From contig OZ024783.1 in the NCBI GenBank assembly GCA_964017065.1, forward strand, positions 4,120,816-4,184,815: a DNA stretch of 64,000 bases. The letters are read 5' to 3'. The position numbers and the translations under genes are program-made. The stretch comes from Haliclona indistincta. Taxonomy: Eukaryota > Porifera > Demospongiae > Haplosclerida > Chalinidae. Position 1 is the first letter of the stretch. Each line of letters starts with the position of its first letter. Shown here one piece after another: positions 1-11,800 of this stretch. Under the pieces are notes generated by a model. It saw nothing but the letters and a program-made list of their open reading frames with translations. It had not been told where the DNA came from and did not search any database.

Positions 1-105
1 GTTATTTATAACTGTCAATTACTTCATCGGACTGCGTCCTCCAAAGACAGCTTCCTAAAGTTATTCATAACTGTCAATTACTTCATCGGACTGCGTCCTC
101 CTCAA
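1..105. repeat. 59-bp direct repeat, about two units
   Basis: Two near-identical units start at 1 and 60, each containing an 'actgtcaattacttcatcgg' core and differing by single bases. The following 'gctgatgtagggat' (111-124) resembles a motif in the arms of the foldback elements at 42.4 and 47.1 kb, so this may be the edge of a related repeat cut by the window start. Confidence 0.7.
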
Positions 106-231
106 GCCGCTGATGTAGGGATAGTTGGTACTTCAGTGTTCCCTGGGCGTGGCTCATATCTTGTGAGGTGTGGCTCATATCTGCTGTGCTCACATGTGGG
201 TGTGTCGGCGAAGCAGGCGTGGCTCAAAGTG

Positions 232-345
232 CAAGCCCATCCCGTCTTGTTTCCTTACTTTTGCAAGCGCTATCTAGTCTTGTTTCTGCTAGCATCATCC
301 CATCTTGTTCCCTTACTTTTGCAAGCGTCGTCTCATCTTGTTCTC
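232..345. repeat. imperfect direct repeat with a 'ccttacttttgcaagcg' core
   Basis: The core occurs at about 252-268 and 310-326, each preceded by 'cttgtt'. The same motif, inverted, lies at about 55756-55782, exactly between two unrelated gene fragments. That suggests a dispersed repeat involved in rearrangement (inference). The short plus-strand reading frames across this stretch are not gene-like. Confidence 0.4.
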
Positions 346-450
346 AACAGCTTGTGTACGTGGTAACTGATTATTATTAACACTACTGTCATAATAATTA
401 TTAGTACATGTAGTTACATTTTGTTTTTTTACATTTATGACTACATGTAG

Positions 451-845
451 TTACATTTTGTTTTTTTTACATGAACTCCCTCCCTGGTCTTCATTACTTT
501 TCCTCTTTGGTGGACGAGGAGGTGGTGAAGGGGAAGGAGGTGGGGGGGGAGGAGGAGGACGAGGAGGCAGCGGAGGAGCAAGAGGAACTGCTACTTCAGG
601 GGGCGGAGTATCTGGCCTATAGGCAAGCATCCTCTGTATAACAACAAAGTTTAATGTGCTTTTTTGAATTCTCTCAGCTTACCATTCTGGCATGATAAGC
701 GTCTTCCAGATTATCCGTGTAGTCGTCCATGTGTCGATGGAGGACGGTGTAGGTATTACGGGCATACACTCCAGTTGCTGCTTATGATAATAACAAATCT
801 CAAAACCACAGATTTATACCAAGCTCACTCACATGGTGCTGCCAT
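451..845 (-). CDS. small proline-rich basic-tail protein, three exons
   Basis: I do not recognise this gene. It joins exon 1 (833-845, 13 nt, ATG at 845), exon 2 (683-777) and exon 3 (451-633, TAA at 451-453). Donors are GTGAGT and GTAAGC and both acceptors end CAG; phases agree throughout, giving 95 residues. The N-terminal half is mixed and acidic (HMDDYTDNLEDAYHARM). The C-terminal half is a poly-proline run followed by a basic cluster (PPKRK) that could be a nuclear localisation signal, then a Lys-rich end. The plus strand here shows a Gly-rich reading frame that is only the shadow of the proline run. Function unknown; the proline run could bind SH3, WW or profilin partners (inference). 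It shares a 13-nt first coding exon with the gene at 2260-2948. Confidence 0.5.
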
Positions 846-1400
846 TTTCGTACGACCTTTAGCGCTTAATTATTATTCATAGATTAAGGAGTCACATGTT
901 TCAATTGACCTTTTTAGTATTAATGATGTCATTGTGCACACCCATAATTTGATAAAACATGTACACTCAGGCGTCATTCGATTTTGTCATCCCTACACTC
1001 TTTTTTGTTTTTAAACTTTTTTTGGTTACTTGTTTCTGATACTTTTTTAATCAACCGTAGGTTCTATAATCAAAATCATGCATGCAGTATTTCTGATGAC
1101 TCAGCTAGTCTATGAGTCTATAAAGAAAACAATTTTTAAATATCATTATAATTATTAACAGTATTAACTTTTATTAATCTATGCTATTTCTGTCTATTCT
1201 TAGGCGGCTGACCAGAATCCTTCTGCAATGGAGAATTTAATAGCATTTCATTATAACACAATATTATATTATTATTATCTCACATCGTGCTTGTCTGCCT
1301 CAGGCTGTTCATCCTTGTCTGTCCGCCTCTTTCTTTTTAATGATCCTGCAGCAAGACAGTAATCAGCTTATGGATAAATAAGTGTAGTATAGCTAGTAGC
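846..1400. other. AT-rich intergenic DNA
   Basis: Upstream of the small minus-strand gene. No gene, RNA or clear repeat is visible. Confidence 0.5.
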
Positions 1401-1758
1401 TTACAATTCCTTGGGCCCATGGAGGTGGTGGAGGTGGGTCCCATATCACTTAAGTTCCAATGGTGAACAAGGGGGGTGTTATTTTATGTTTTGGGACCTC
1501 CTCCTGTGGTTGTGCGTTTGGTACCAATATCAAGCTTCAACTTCTTGATAAAGCAATGGGTGCGGTGCACTGGGACTGAGTTGACATCATGGTGCACAAG
1601 TTGACTCACCTCTGTTTTCTTATTTGCTTGGCAAGCATGCAGGTTGGGATATTCCTCAGGATTTATAACCTGAATGTGCTAACGCCACAAGTCGTCCAAG
1701 CATTTGATTAGCAAGTTATAACTGTGTCTGCTAATTTTAACTTTCACATTTGAAGGGT
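1401..1758 (-). pseudogene. exon-like coding remnant with two in-frame stops, unknown family
   Basis: Read on the minus strand from about 1758, one frame has protein-like composition for over 110 codons (for example NLLIKCLDDLWR, then INPEEYPNLHACQANK, then RTHCFIKKLKLDIGTKR). It is interrupted by TAG at 1679-1681 and TAA at 1484-1486. A CAG acceptor-like site precedes it and a GTAAGC donor-like site follows the 'ccaccacctccatgg' stretch. I do not recognise the family. It could be a decayed host exon or a transposon fragment. Confidence is low because chance open frames in AT-rich DNA can look similar. Confidence 0.25.
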
Positions 1759-1965
1759 CTGAGGTTTTTAGGTGTTAAAACCAGATCTGTACGTATCTTA
1801 TCTCACCCTCTCTGCTTGAGCCATCGCAATAGTATGTAGTAGTTGCACGGCTCAAACTCTGAAGGAAAATCCACAGCCTGTTATTATTGCAATGCAGAGT
1901 TATGGTGTAAGGGTCAACTGAGCTACAGGGTGTGGCTGTATTCTTAAAATTATCACGCTATGATT

Positions 1966-2109
1966 TCATCCTATCTTAATAATATCATCATTTATCGGAG
2001 ACAGTGGAGTCATCAAGAGACTGACACTGTCATCATCTGTATTGTCAACATCATGGTGATCATCTTCTTCATCATCATTGTTACAACTTTGTGAGCTGTA
2101 GTTACTAGT
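1966..2109 (-). other. possible alternative last exon of the 2260-2948 gene
   Basis: After a plausible acceptor (ctactag), a phase-0 frame of 47 codons runs to TGA at 1966-1968. It is strongly acidic (NNDDEEDDHHDVDNTDDDSV). The third exon of the neighbouring gene also ends in phase 0, so this could be an alternative C-terminus replacing the short acidic exon at 2260-2313. It could also be a chance acidic frame in GAT-rich DNA. Confidence 0.3.
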
Positions 2110-2259
2110 CTAGTAGATGAGAAGGTGCACAGCCTCTTCAGAGAGTAAGGAGCGTGGAATGCCGCAATAACAACAATAATCAAAAAGGTTTAAAACATTG
2201 ATTTTACAAGTAACAGTTAATTAATACTTTAAGACAAGAGTAACATATATAATAGTTAT

Positions 2260-2948
2260 TTAGTTTTCTTCTGCACTAGCAGCACCACCAACATCAACAT
2301 CACCAACATCATCCTGCAGGGAAATGTACTAATCCATAGCAGTATACAGAACTAAACATACCAATCGAGGTTTCTTGGCTGGCGGAGGACCAGACGGAGG
2401 ACCAAAGGGACCCCGAGGATGGTTAAAAATGTCTTCGAAGTCTAGTGCTTCGAAGTAATAATCCCTTTGGTCCTCCGTCTGGAAGCAGCCGTCATCTCGA
2501 TCGCTGTCGTCCACACTAGGACCCAAGGGTCTAATTGGTGAAGCGGGAGCATTGGGGTCCCACGTGGGACTCCAATGCTCCCAAGACGATGGGTACTCCG
2601 TCATAGGCTGAGCTATTAAAGAAGAAAGTTAGTGGCTAGTTGCTATAGCTAGTATGCAGCTCACCGTCTAGCTGGAGCCATCGTACATGCTGCTCATCAT
2701 TATCTCGACCGCTTGGGCCGTCTGCATTATCACAATCCTCTTCTTCATCCTCGTTCTCGAACAATTGTAAATTCATTCTTAGCCACTCCACATCATCCAT
2801 ATCATCATCATCGTCCTCATCCAATCTGTCCACATTCTCCCTCAACCACTCCACCATCTCCTGCTCGTACTTGTCTGTAAAATATAAAACATGATGCAGT
2901 ACTGTAGAAGAAAAACCAAAGACTAGTTAGCATACCTTCTTCCATCAT
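2260..2948 (-). CDS. acidic protein with EWLR repeats and a proline/basic tail, four exons
   Basis: Exons 2936-2948 (13 nt, ATG at 2948), 2665-2874, 2362-2612 and 2260-2313 (TAA) join with consistent phases, GT donors and AG acceptors, to 175 residues. The N-terminal part holds two copies of a motif (EMVEWLRENVDRLDEDDDD and VEWLRMNLQLFENEDEEED) and a weaker third, HVRWLQLDG, so it looks like a short repeated helix followed by acidic runs. The C-terminal part is Pro/Gly-rich, ending PPPAKKPRL and an acidic tail, which suggests a nuclear protein (inference). I do not recognise the family. It is divergent from the gene at 3194. Introns are 50-70 nt, as in other genes of this window. Confidence 0.55.
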
Positions 2949-3193
2949 GATTTCTACTGTCGCGATCGCCGGAGTGTTGGTGGTACATGTGCTATGATGG
3001 TATTCACACCCATGCGCGGAACTTTTAACACAAACCAGCACGTGCACGCTTATCGAGTGAGAGAAGAACCGAGATGTCTCTAAATCGTGAGCTGATACTA
3101 GTAACGTGAATTGATTTCATTATTTCTATTATTACAGTACAACAAGTTGGTATTCAAGACATTCTGATCCAAGAGGGAATTCAAGAATCGGCA
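2949..3193. promoter_or_regulatory. divergent intergenic region, probable shared promoter
   Basis: Only 245 bp separate the start codons of two divergent small genes. A 5' untranslated exon of the plus gene is suggested by 'tattattacag' ending at about 3137. No TATA box is evident on either strand. Shared regulation is inferred from spacing only. Confidence 0.35.
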
Positions 3194-4002
3194 ATGACAA
3201 CACACTTTGATTCTGTTAACGCTTCGAGATCTAACGACAGCAGTCCTCGGCCACCGTCACCATCTGCCCCTCCGGAGCCATATCATGTGCCGTGGGAGTT
3301 TAGTGGGCCACCACCATCTGCCCCTCCGGAGTCGTATCATGTGCCGTGGGAGTTTAGTGGTGCTGCGTGCCTCCACTCAGCAGTGCCGCGCACACATATG
3401 GTACCACAACACGTGTACACATCTTTGCCAGTGCCTCCAGCACACAGCTGGCAACCCGAATCGGTACAGGTGCCGCCGCTGTGGGAGCCACTGCCATTGC
3501 GGAGCTGGGAATTAACTGGTCGTACTAGAAGAAATCGTAATACGTCTCGTCGTGGTCGTGCTGCTCGGGCTCTGCACCGCACACCAGCACAGCCGTGCAG
3601 GCGACCCGAATCGATACAGGCGCCGTGGGAACCAATGCATTTTCCACCACCTGCCGACACATCATCATTGTGGAGCTGGGGATCAACTGCTTATGACTAT
3701 CGTACAAGAAATCGTGATACACCTCGTCGTGGTGCTGCTACAGGAAGAGGGAATCGAGGTCGTGGCGGAATACCACGGGGTCGGGGCGTAATTCCACGGG
3801 GTCGAGGCGGAATTCCACGGGGTCGAGGCCTTCGAGTTCGGGGAACAGCAGTCAACAGAAGCAGGGCGCGGTCGAGGCGTGGTCGAGGTGTTACCCAAAA
3901 CGTTAGTAAAAATATTTTTTCTTTCACCGTTTATTACATGTTTTTTGTTTCCTGCAGGCTGATCAGAGACTCTTTGTGTTCAACTTTTACAATCAGTCAT
4001 AG
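3194..4002 (+). CDS. Pro-rich / Arg-Gly-rich protein, two exons
   Basis: Exon 1 3194-3901 ends in phase 0 at a GTTAGT donor; exon 2 3958-4002 follows cctgcag and ends in TAG, adding ADQRLFVFNFYNQS. Total 250 residues. The N-terminus has a duplicated segment (PSAPPEPYHVPWEFSG and PSAPPESYHVPWEFSG). The middle has further W-containing proline repeats. Residues about 185-230 are an Arg-Gly tract built from IPRGRG units, typical of RNA-binding or methylated RGG tails (general knowledge; function here is inferred). The tract is encoded by a short tandem repeat (about 3770-3830). Reading frames on the other strand over it are shadows. No catalytic domain is recognised. Confidence 0.55.
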
Positions 4003-5701
4003 AATTAATTAATTAAGAATTTATGCTGATTGCTAGCCTAATTATAATAGATAAATAATATCATTGTTCCACGAATGGAGACTGCATCATGCGTTATTCT
4101 GGTAAACGCTGTGTCAATCCATCCCCAGAGTTGTTTATCTGCAAGTACGGTGGAACCATTGGGAATCGTCCATTATAGAGAGGGTGTCCTCTAGTCAGGG
4201 GTTCCACTAGTCATGCAGTAAACACATTTCTTTACACTTATCGATGAAAAACCCTGTGAGAAATTCGGAACTAGAGCTCTGTCATTTTGCAGCACTGTGA
4301 GCCCCAGCCCACCCTCACCGCAGCAGCTACCCTTTCTTTTTTAAACAATACTTTCAGTAATATAGTTCTTGTGTGTGGTGCACAGTCATCCAGTGGTCTC
4401 CTCTTGTTATTCCAAGTTTGAGTGCTGTTATATAAACATCATTAGCGGGACGGACGACACCTGCTGGCGAGCGTTTGGTACCCTATGTGCGACAGCAGCA
4501 CAAGACAGACAATAATAAAATTGATATAGCCACTCTTACCTTGTTGTGCTTCACATGCAATGGCATCGTTTTTCCCGAAAGAAAGCCGCCTGCTTACTTG
4601 AAAAATAATTATTTTATTACCCAGTTCTGCCACTGATGTCGATCAGTGTGCAGCGAAAGAGAATCGTTAAAATCAATGCAAAGTGTATGGCCCGATGTCT
4701 GAGGGACTCAATTCAGCTAGCAACAGCAGATCATCGTGTACCACCCACTCAGTAGGCGGGGAGGGGCAGCGGCCAGACTACGTGTACCTCTTCATTCGCC
4801 GCATGATGTGAGCGCGCGCCGCAAAATTACCAATGAATAATTAAAGTTGACATGGTTACTATTACAATGTTCATACAATGTCAATATTCAGAATATCTAT
4901 TGGTATACAGGTCTTGTTGAGGGTACACTCTACTTGACTTTTTCCATTATGTTGTAGCAGCTGCTGTAGAAAAATAAAAACTTGTCTTCACAAAACAAAC
5001 AACAATTTTGCAAATTTTGCACTTTTCTTTGCACCAGAATCTGGCCCCAAACTGCACCACGTGGAGGTGAAAGTGCTTAGCAGTTCACCTATCTACCGCA
5101 AACGTGAAAATGTCAAAATTTTGAAAAGAGTATAGAATAGGTACTGGGGTGGAGTCGTCAAGTAAACTGATGTAGAAATAAACACCACGCGTCCAACTCA
5201 CATGCACTGGCGTACAATATACACAGTCAGAGCATGTCATTTATGACTAGCCAGTGCATATGTAATCTCCCATCATAGCTGGAGCATTGTGCATTGATTC
5301 CGCACCTTAATTGCTCTGACAACAATAGTACATTTACAAACTAACTACTAGCTCCAGCTCAAGGTAGATTAATTCATTCTCACACCCCAACGTGCACTAT
5401 TGATTCCTAGCCTGGATAATGTTGCTACAGTACAGAGCATATTGAATAGAATGATACATCCAGGTAGTGCACGTTCAGCTCTTTTTTGTGTACAAGCATG
5501 CATTACTACTTAGAAGGGAAACCAGAGTTCCTGGAGAAAACCCTTTATCTGCCATCATTGGTGAAGCAGTGCTCTGTACAGAAAAACATACACAATTGCA
5601 ATACATGTAATTATCACTACATAACAACTTGTCAACATGCAATCAAAGCAGTACTACACTGTCTGCTACACCTCAGGCTGAGCTTGTTTGTGGTATAGTT
5701 A
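4003..5701. other. intergenic DNA with one decayed MITE
   Basis: No convincing gene. Positions about 4149-4218 (tggaaccattggg ... cattatagagagggtgtcc ... ggggttccact) are a degenerate copy of the element at 5702-5804. The rest is AT-rich with short chance reading frames. Confidence 0.5.
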
Positions 5702-5804
5702 CAGTGGAACCTCTCTAAGGCGGACACCATTGGGACCAACAAAATTTTCCATTATAGAGAGGGTGTCCTCTGGAGAGGGGTGTCTGCTAAGAGGGGTTCC
5801 ACTG
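5702..5804. mobile_element. 103-bp mariner/pogo-type MITE with TA target duplication
   Basis: Inverted ends CAGTGGAACC ... GGTTCCACTG are flanked by TA at 5700-5701 and 5805-5806. The TA duplication and CAGTG ends fit the Tc1/mariner-pogo superfamily (established knowledge). It has no coding capacity. Related ends are at about 4149-4218, 27296 and 56340. Confidence 0.8.
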
Positions 5805-5854
5805 TATTGTACAAATTCTATACTCAAATGGACCTTTCTACTATTGATCAGCTA

Positions 5855-8800
5855 TTATGCGCGCGCTACGGACGCTACACCGCAGACTACCTCATAGTGG
5901 TTGTTTGAATGTCTGAGGTACATACCCATCTGTACAGCAGTGTCAACAACCTGTGGTCGTTGGTGTCTCTCCAGTGCACGAGGACCGTACTCCCACCAAC
6001 TCTTGTGTGTGACACTGTAAGTGAAAATGGGAGTTTGCAACAAGTGAGCAAATGTCAAAATTTCTACATCAGTCCCCCACGATCCATTCCGGTCCATTTT
6101 AGTATCCCGGATGTAATGGTAAATGTCACGGTATCTCCTAACATTAGTACTAGTAGTACTACGTTTACCATTGTCTTGCTCAGTGTTTACACTGTTAATG
6201 TGGTGACCCATCAACAAACCACTAATTTCTATCATGTGAAGGAGAATGGACTGACGGATTTCCATGTGGTGTTCCTCAGACCCTGTCACAATATAGGAGA
6301 ATGAACGAAACAAACAATTACCATCTCCACCAATTCTTTTCACTCTCCTGAGGTTAGGCTCCGTCAGCGGCTGATGCATTTCTCCATCAAGACCACTAAC
6401 CTTCATGTTATTGCTATTGTGATAGTGAACATCAAGAACAGCGCAAGCTGTCCTTTGCCAACTAACATTGACAGGACAGAAGTACTGTCTGTGTTGTGTG
6501 ACAGTTTGCAACAATACCAAGTCATCGTCAGAATTAGACGATGCTACACACGGAGGTTCGGGTGTAGCTACCAGGCACTGTTTTTTGGATTGCTCGTCAC
6601 CATGGGCTGGTGAACCACACCTCTTTTTCGGCTGTTGTCGTGCAACAACAGCTGTTTTAGTGCTAATGGGTTGGCGCGACGGCCGAGTTTTCACAGCTGT
6701 GCGCATTTTCTTTGCACACGGGACAGTTTCTACTGAAGATACACTGTCTTTTCTAGGTCTACCGCGAGGACGCTTGGCTACAGTTGCAGTAGCAGAGGGT
6801 GTAACACTCGCCGGTGATTGCTTTTTTACTTTGGGCCTAGCCGATTGCTTACGTGTTGTACGACTGGTCTGTTCCTGTGGTAGATTGTCAGCAAGATTGC
6901 CGCAAAGTACAGGCTTTCTTCTAGTTGAAGAACTCTCTGGTGGTACAACGTACAATGGAAGATCTGATCTGAAAAGTTGTCTGAGCCGATTGAATTCACT
7001 CAGACACTTTCTACTCACTATCACAGATTTAGGACTAAAGTTTGCCAGGTGCAAACCAGACAGTGTACGCACACGCGACAGAGCGACATACGCCATTCCT
7101 GCACCAAACACCATCACCGACAAGTCGACCATGCAACTGTCGAGAGACAGTCCCTGGCTCTTGTGTATGGTAATGGCAGCTGCAGGAATTAACGGAAACT
7201 GCCGTCTGTACACGTAAAAGCTCTTCATGATCATAAATTTACTAGACACAACTTCTACGTCATAGGGACTACTCATGTGATCAAACTGAACTGTTACACG
7301 AGATTGAGTAATATTGCAAACAGTACCGATGGCACCGTTCACTAGCCCGCTAGAAGTGTCTATGTTTCTCCGCAACATGACGCGGCAACCAACAGCGAGG
7401 ACCAGCTTGGCTTGCAGTCCTCCCGTCAGGTTGCAGTCGTGGTTTAGTTTTTCCAGCTGCTTTATGGCAGCACTAGTCCACTTTCTTTTGCTAGAGCTTT
7501 CGTCAATGTCGTCGACACAAAGTAGCTCGTGCTTTTCAGTGGAGAGGCTATCGAGCGCTTTGTCGTTAAACTCAGCACACGCTTTTCTAGTTGCAAACAT
7601 GCACACGGGCAACGTTCCAGAGTCTTTGAGCTCTTGATACCGTTCAAACATGGGCACGTCAACTACCTTCTCTTCAAGAATCCGTACGGACTCGTCTGTC
7701 ACGTTGCCGACACGAATGTCATTCAACATGGACGAGAACTGTGGATCCTTCTTTTGACGTTCGTTGATTGTCAACTCATCGTACTTGACACAGTCCTTCC
7801 ATATGTTGACAGACGTCAGGGATCCCAATTTGTACATTATTGATTTGCGAGAAACAGATTCAAATATTGGGTTACCATTGACTGGCTCCAATTGGAGGAG
7901 GTCGCCAAAGAACAACACGCTCTTACCTCCGAACCAACTGTCACAACCAAACAGTTCATCTAACCTCATGTGAACGTACACAAGATTCAGGCTGGACACC
8001 ATGGAGACCTCGTCAACAATAAACAACTTTACACTGCGAAGAGTGGTTTTCATTACCTTTCGTGCATCTTTGGACAGAGTCCAATACGAGGCAGTCTTTG
8101 CGTCGTGCTCTACAGGCAACTGAAACAGTCTGTGTATCGTGAGGCCGCCCACGTTAAAAGCTGCTAGACCCGTGGGAGCGACAACGGCACACGTCAAGTC
8201 ACTGGTAGGCCACAAGCGAGCTACCAGCATCTTGATTGCTTCTATGAGAAACGATTTTCCAGTACCTGCAACGCCAGCAACGTACTTTACCAACGGTTCC
8301 TGGTCACACGAACATCGGTCAGCTTCGTGTTCCTTTAAATGGTTCAAGTAGTCGCTGACGCTGTCAAACACGCGCCTCTGGTCAGCATTCAACATGCTCA
8401 CCCTCTCCTCGTAAGACAAAGAATCGTCAATTTTCATGCACATTTCCATCACATCCTTCATTGCCGTAGTGGCTTCGCCCTTCACCAGTGGACCGTCGTC
8501 CTCCAACGGTTCCTGTTTGCCCAGTTCTTCTCTGGCTTGGTTAATTTCCTTGACTTTGGTGCGGGCTTTCACAGCAACTTGCATCCTCTCGTGATAGGCT
8601 GCACACTGTTTGTTGTCTTTCATCAATCGATGGAACGCTTCTTCGGCTGTTTCGTCAGTCAGCAAGAGGCTACTCTCATCTCTGAACGGATGGAACAGCA
8701 GAATCATGGAGTAGAAGTAGTCCTCTTGCTGATTGGCGTTGCTGCTATCAAACAGCCTGTGATTTGGAAGCCGTGGCTTGGTGAGCTTTCTGCAGCATCT

Positions 8801-11800
8801 ATTGCCCTGTTTGTCTTTAGCGTACCAGTCGTAGTTAGCGACAAAGTCGTAAAGACAGACGTTTTCGAGGTTGATGGGACGTTTGGGATAGTGCGTCTCC
8901 AACAAGCTGTCCTCGAAAATATCTTCGCTTTCAGGGTCCTTTTCGTGAATATTTTGTAGATCGGCGTGTTTTTTCAGCCGATGGCTTCTCTTGTGAGGCA
9001 ACGACACGTCCACCCACTTCACAGTCACAGACTTTTCACAGAGGTGATCGCCCAGCAGTATGTCGCTAGCCTCGTACAGTCCGCACTCACGATTGCGCAA
9101 GCAGCGGATACCAAATTTGAACAGCTTGCTGTACAGTTTTTGGTCTTCCCTCATTTCTTCAAAAATGCCCTGCATGTTGCTCTTTTCTGCTTTTGTCACG
9201 TAACCGGTAACGTAATGTGCTAGAGCCAGCGACGACTCGGCTACAAACTGAATATCGCAGTTTGCCTTCCACAACAAAAGCATCAGAGGGTTGTAGTCGT
9301 TGACCCTGATCTCGTTTTCTGAACGCGGCAGATTGTAGATCTTTTTTCTCGATTTCAGAGCAACGGTCGCATCGAGCAGTTCTATGGTCTCAGACTCGGG
9401 ACGAGGAAAACCAAATTTACACGTGGTGATGAACGTTCCTGGGCCGACTTTTCTTCGTCGCCTGCAGCATGCACTGCACTTGTGCAGCTGATAACGTGTC
9501 ACCAAGCGGTGCAACTCTGGACTCTCGTCTTTGTCAGGTATGCGGCAAGTGATTCTCTTCTCAATGAAGGACTTGACAGCTTCAGGTTTGTCCTTGCCAG
9601 CAACAGGTGCCCCATCGATCCAGACTATGGCGTGGTAGTGTGGGGCACCTCTGTTCTGGTACTCTTTCTTCCAGTAAAAATGATTAACCTTGCCCAGAAC
9701 TTCGCCTTTGATTAACACCTTTTGCCAGAAGGCGTGAAATTTTTGAGAAAATTTCCGCGACACGGAAATGGGATCCTCGGTGCAAAGTCTCCCAATTGGA
9801 TAATTGTCTGGCACATCGTTTATCTTTCTCAGGTACCGTGCAATGTCAGCACATTCGTATTCTGCGCAGCTAAAGGTGAGAAACAGAGTCGGAGGTCCGT
9901 ACTCGCGTATCATGCACTTTACTTCGCTCTGTCTCGTGAACCAGTACTGCTGAGTACCACGCACCTGCTGAAGCATCGTGGTCAAATTTGACTCCAGGTA
10001 CTGATCAGAGGATTGCACCTTTGACAGCAACTGGTCGACAGCCATTGGTCGGCTTTTGGTCTTCTTTAAGAGGTTGTAGACACCCGCCGCAACCTCTCGC
10101 ATTTCTTTCTGATGCAACAGAAAAAATACATATTGGCTGTCTTTTCTGAAGCGAGAGTCTCTGTTCCACAATCGACACTTTGTGTATTCAGCATGTGACA
10201 GGCTCACTTCACGTTCATGGTACCGTCCAAACTCACCGTTAGGAAACAGCACTGGAAAGCACATGACGTCCAGGTACTTGAGCCTGTTGTCGATAGGGTT
10301 CTGTTTGACACTCAACATTTTGTACTGTTCAATGTCTGTACCCTTTGGAGCTAACCTGTTTAAATTTCTTATCGTGTAAGATTGCATATCAGCAACCTCA
10401 CTGCTGGTAGCTTTCTCCAACATTGGCTCAGTTGCAGTGTAGGCAATTTCGACAACTTTTTTGACAGATTCGTCTATTTCATTGTCATCCAAAACACGAT
10501 ACAACCAATTGATTTGCTGAAGCTTCTTTTTAGCTCGTTTGATAGCATTGACATCGACCAGGCTGCGCCACACAACGTTGGTCTTTGTCGGTTGACCGTT
10601 GACCATGATGTACAACTCGGGTGACGACGGCAAACTGGAAGGCGGATTAGTTTTGCTGACATCATTGAGAGTCTCAATTGTCGTATTGTGTGGCAAAGGT
10701 AAAAAGAACATGGTGCCCTTGCACGCTTTTAGAGAATTGTACGAAGGCACCTTGCCCATGTACGTGCCAAGCCTGACGATCGTTTGAAAGCTCTTTGCCA
10801 ACTGAATAAACTGAGTGCTCAGAGAATCCAGTTTGGCTAGCTCGGGTGGAATCGCTACTATTTGCAGACCATTGAGCACACACCTGGCCGGCTTTTCACC
10901 AATTTTCATCTTCTTCCTGCAATAGCTGCACAAGTACAGCTGAGTGTCAACAATCGGTCGATTCTCCTCTCGCTGACAATCAGCAATCGATGAATCTTCC
11001 TCTTGCTGATAATCAGGATCTTCTTCCTCCTGCTGAGCACCAGCAGTCAGTCGAACCTCCTCTTGCTGAGAGTGCGAATCTGGATCTAGAAACGCTTTCA
11101 GTTCGTCCCACACCAAACTATCCAAGTCATCAGAGAGATGCACCCTAATCACATTCTTACTCTGATGAAGCAGGTTGCAACAACAACATGGTTTGTCTGG
11201 GTCGTCTTCAATCTCCTTTCGGAGATTGTCGATTACCAAAGCATTCTCAACCATCACCTGAACCTCTGAAATGGGGCAACTGTAGGCAGAGTTTGAGTCA
11301 TCATCTGTTGAAAACAATGACACCAGGGACTCTGGTTCGAAACCGATGCCCAAAGTGTCAAGCAAAGGCTTGTAATTGGCATTGTAGAGAGCTCGGTCAA
11401 TGGCAGAAATTATTCCGTTATTGAGCCTTACAGCATCTACTGCCTTTCGCAACTTACGAAGCTTCTCGTAATGTACACTAGCTGCTCTAAGGATTCTGAT
11501 TGTACTGGTGCAACCTTTACCAGTGTGGCACAGAAACGGATGACCTAGTCTAGGAACAGACGTGCATCCGTCATCAATGGGTTTGGTGTAGTGCGTGTTA
11601 GGGCAACCAGAATCACATGTGTCAATAACTCTACGCAACTCATCTGTAGTTAGATCGAATGCATGTCTGAGTTCGAATATGGCAGAGCGTTCAGCATCAG
11701 TGAGTGGCTTACACTCAATTGAACACTCCCAGCAGCTGAAGCGGTGACCGACTTTTTTGTGTGTCTTTTTTGTTTTGGCGGCACTGTTTTTGCCCTCAGG

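Noticed and set aside
5400..5860. Helitron 3' terminus (CTRR with preceding hairpin)
   Set aside because: No convincing hairpin plus CTRR was found on the minus strand near the ORF end, and a MITE lies there. I left the element ends undefined.
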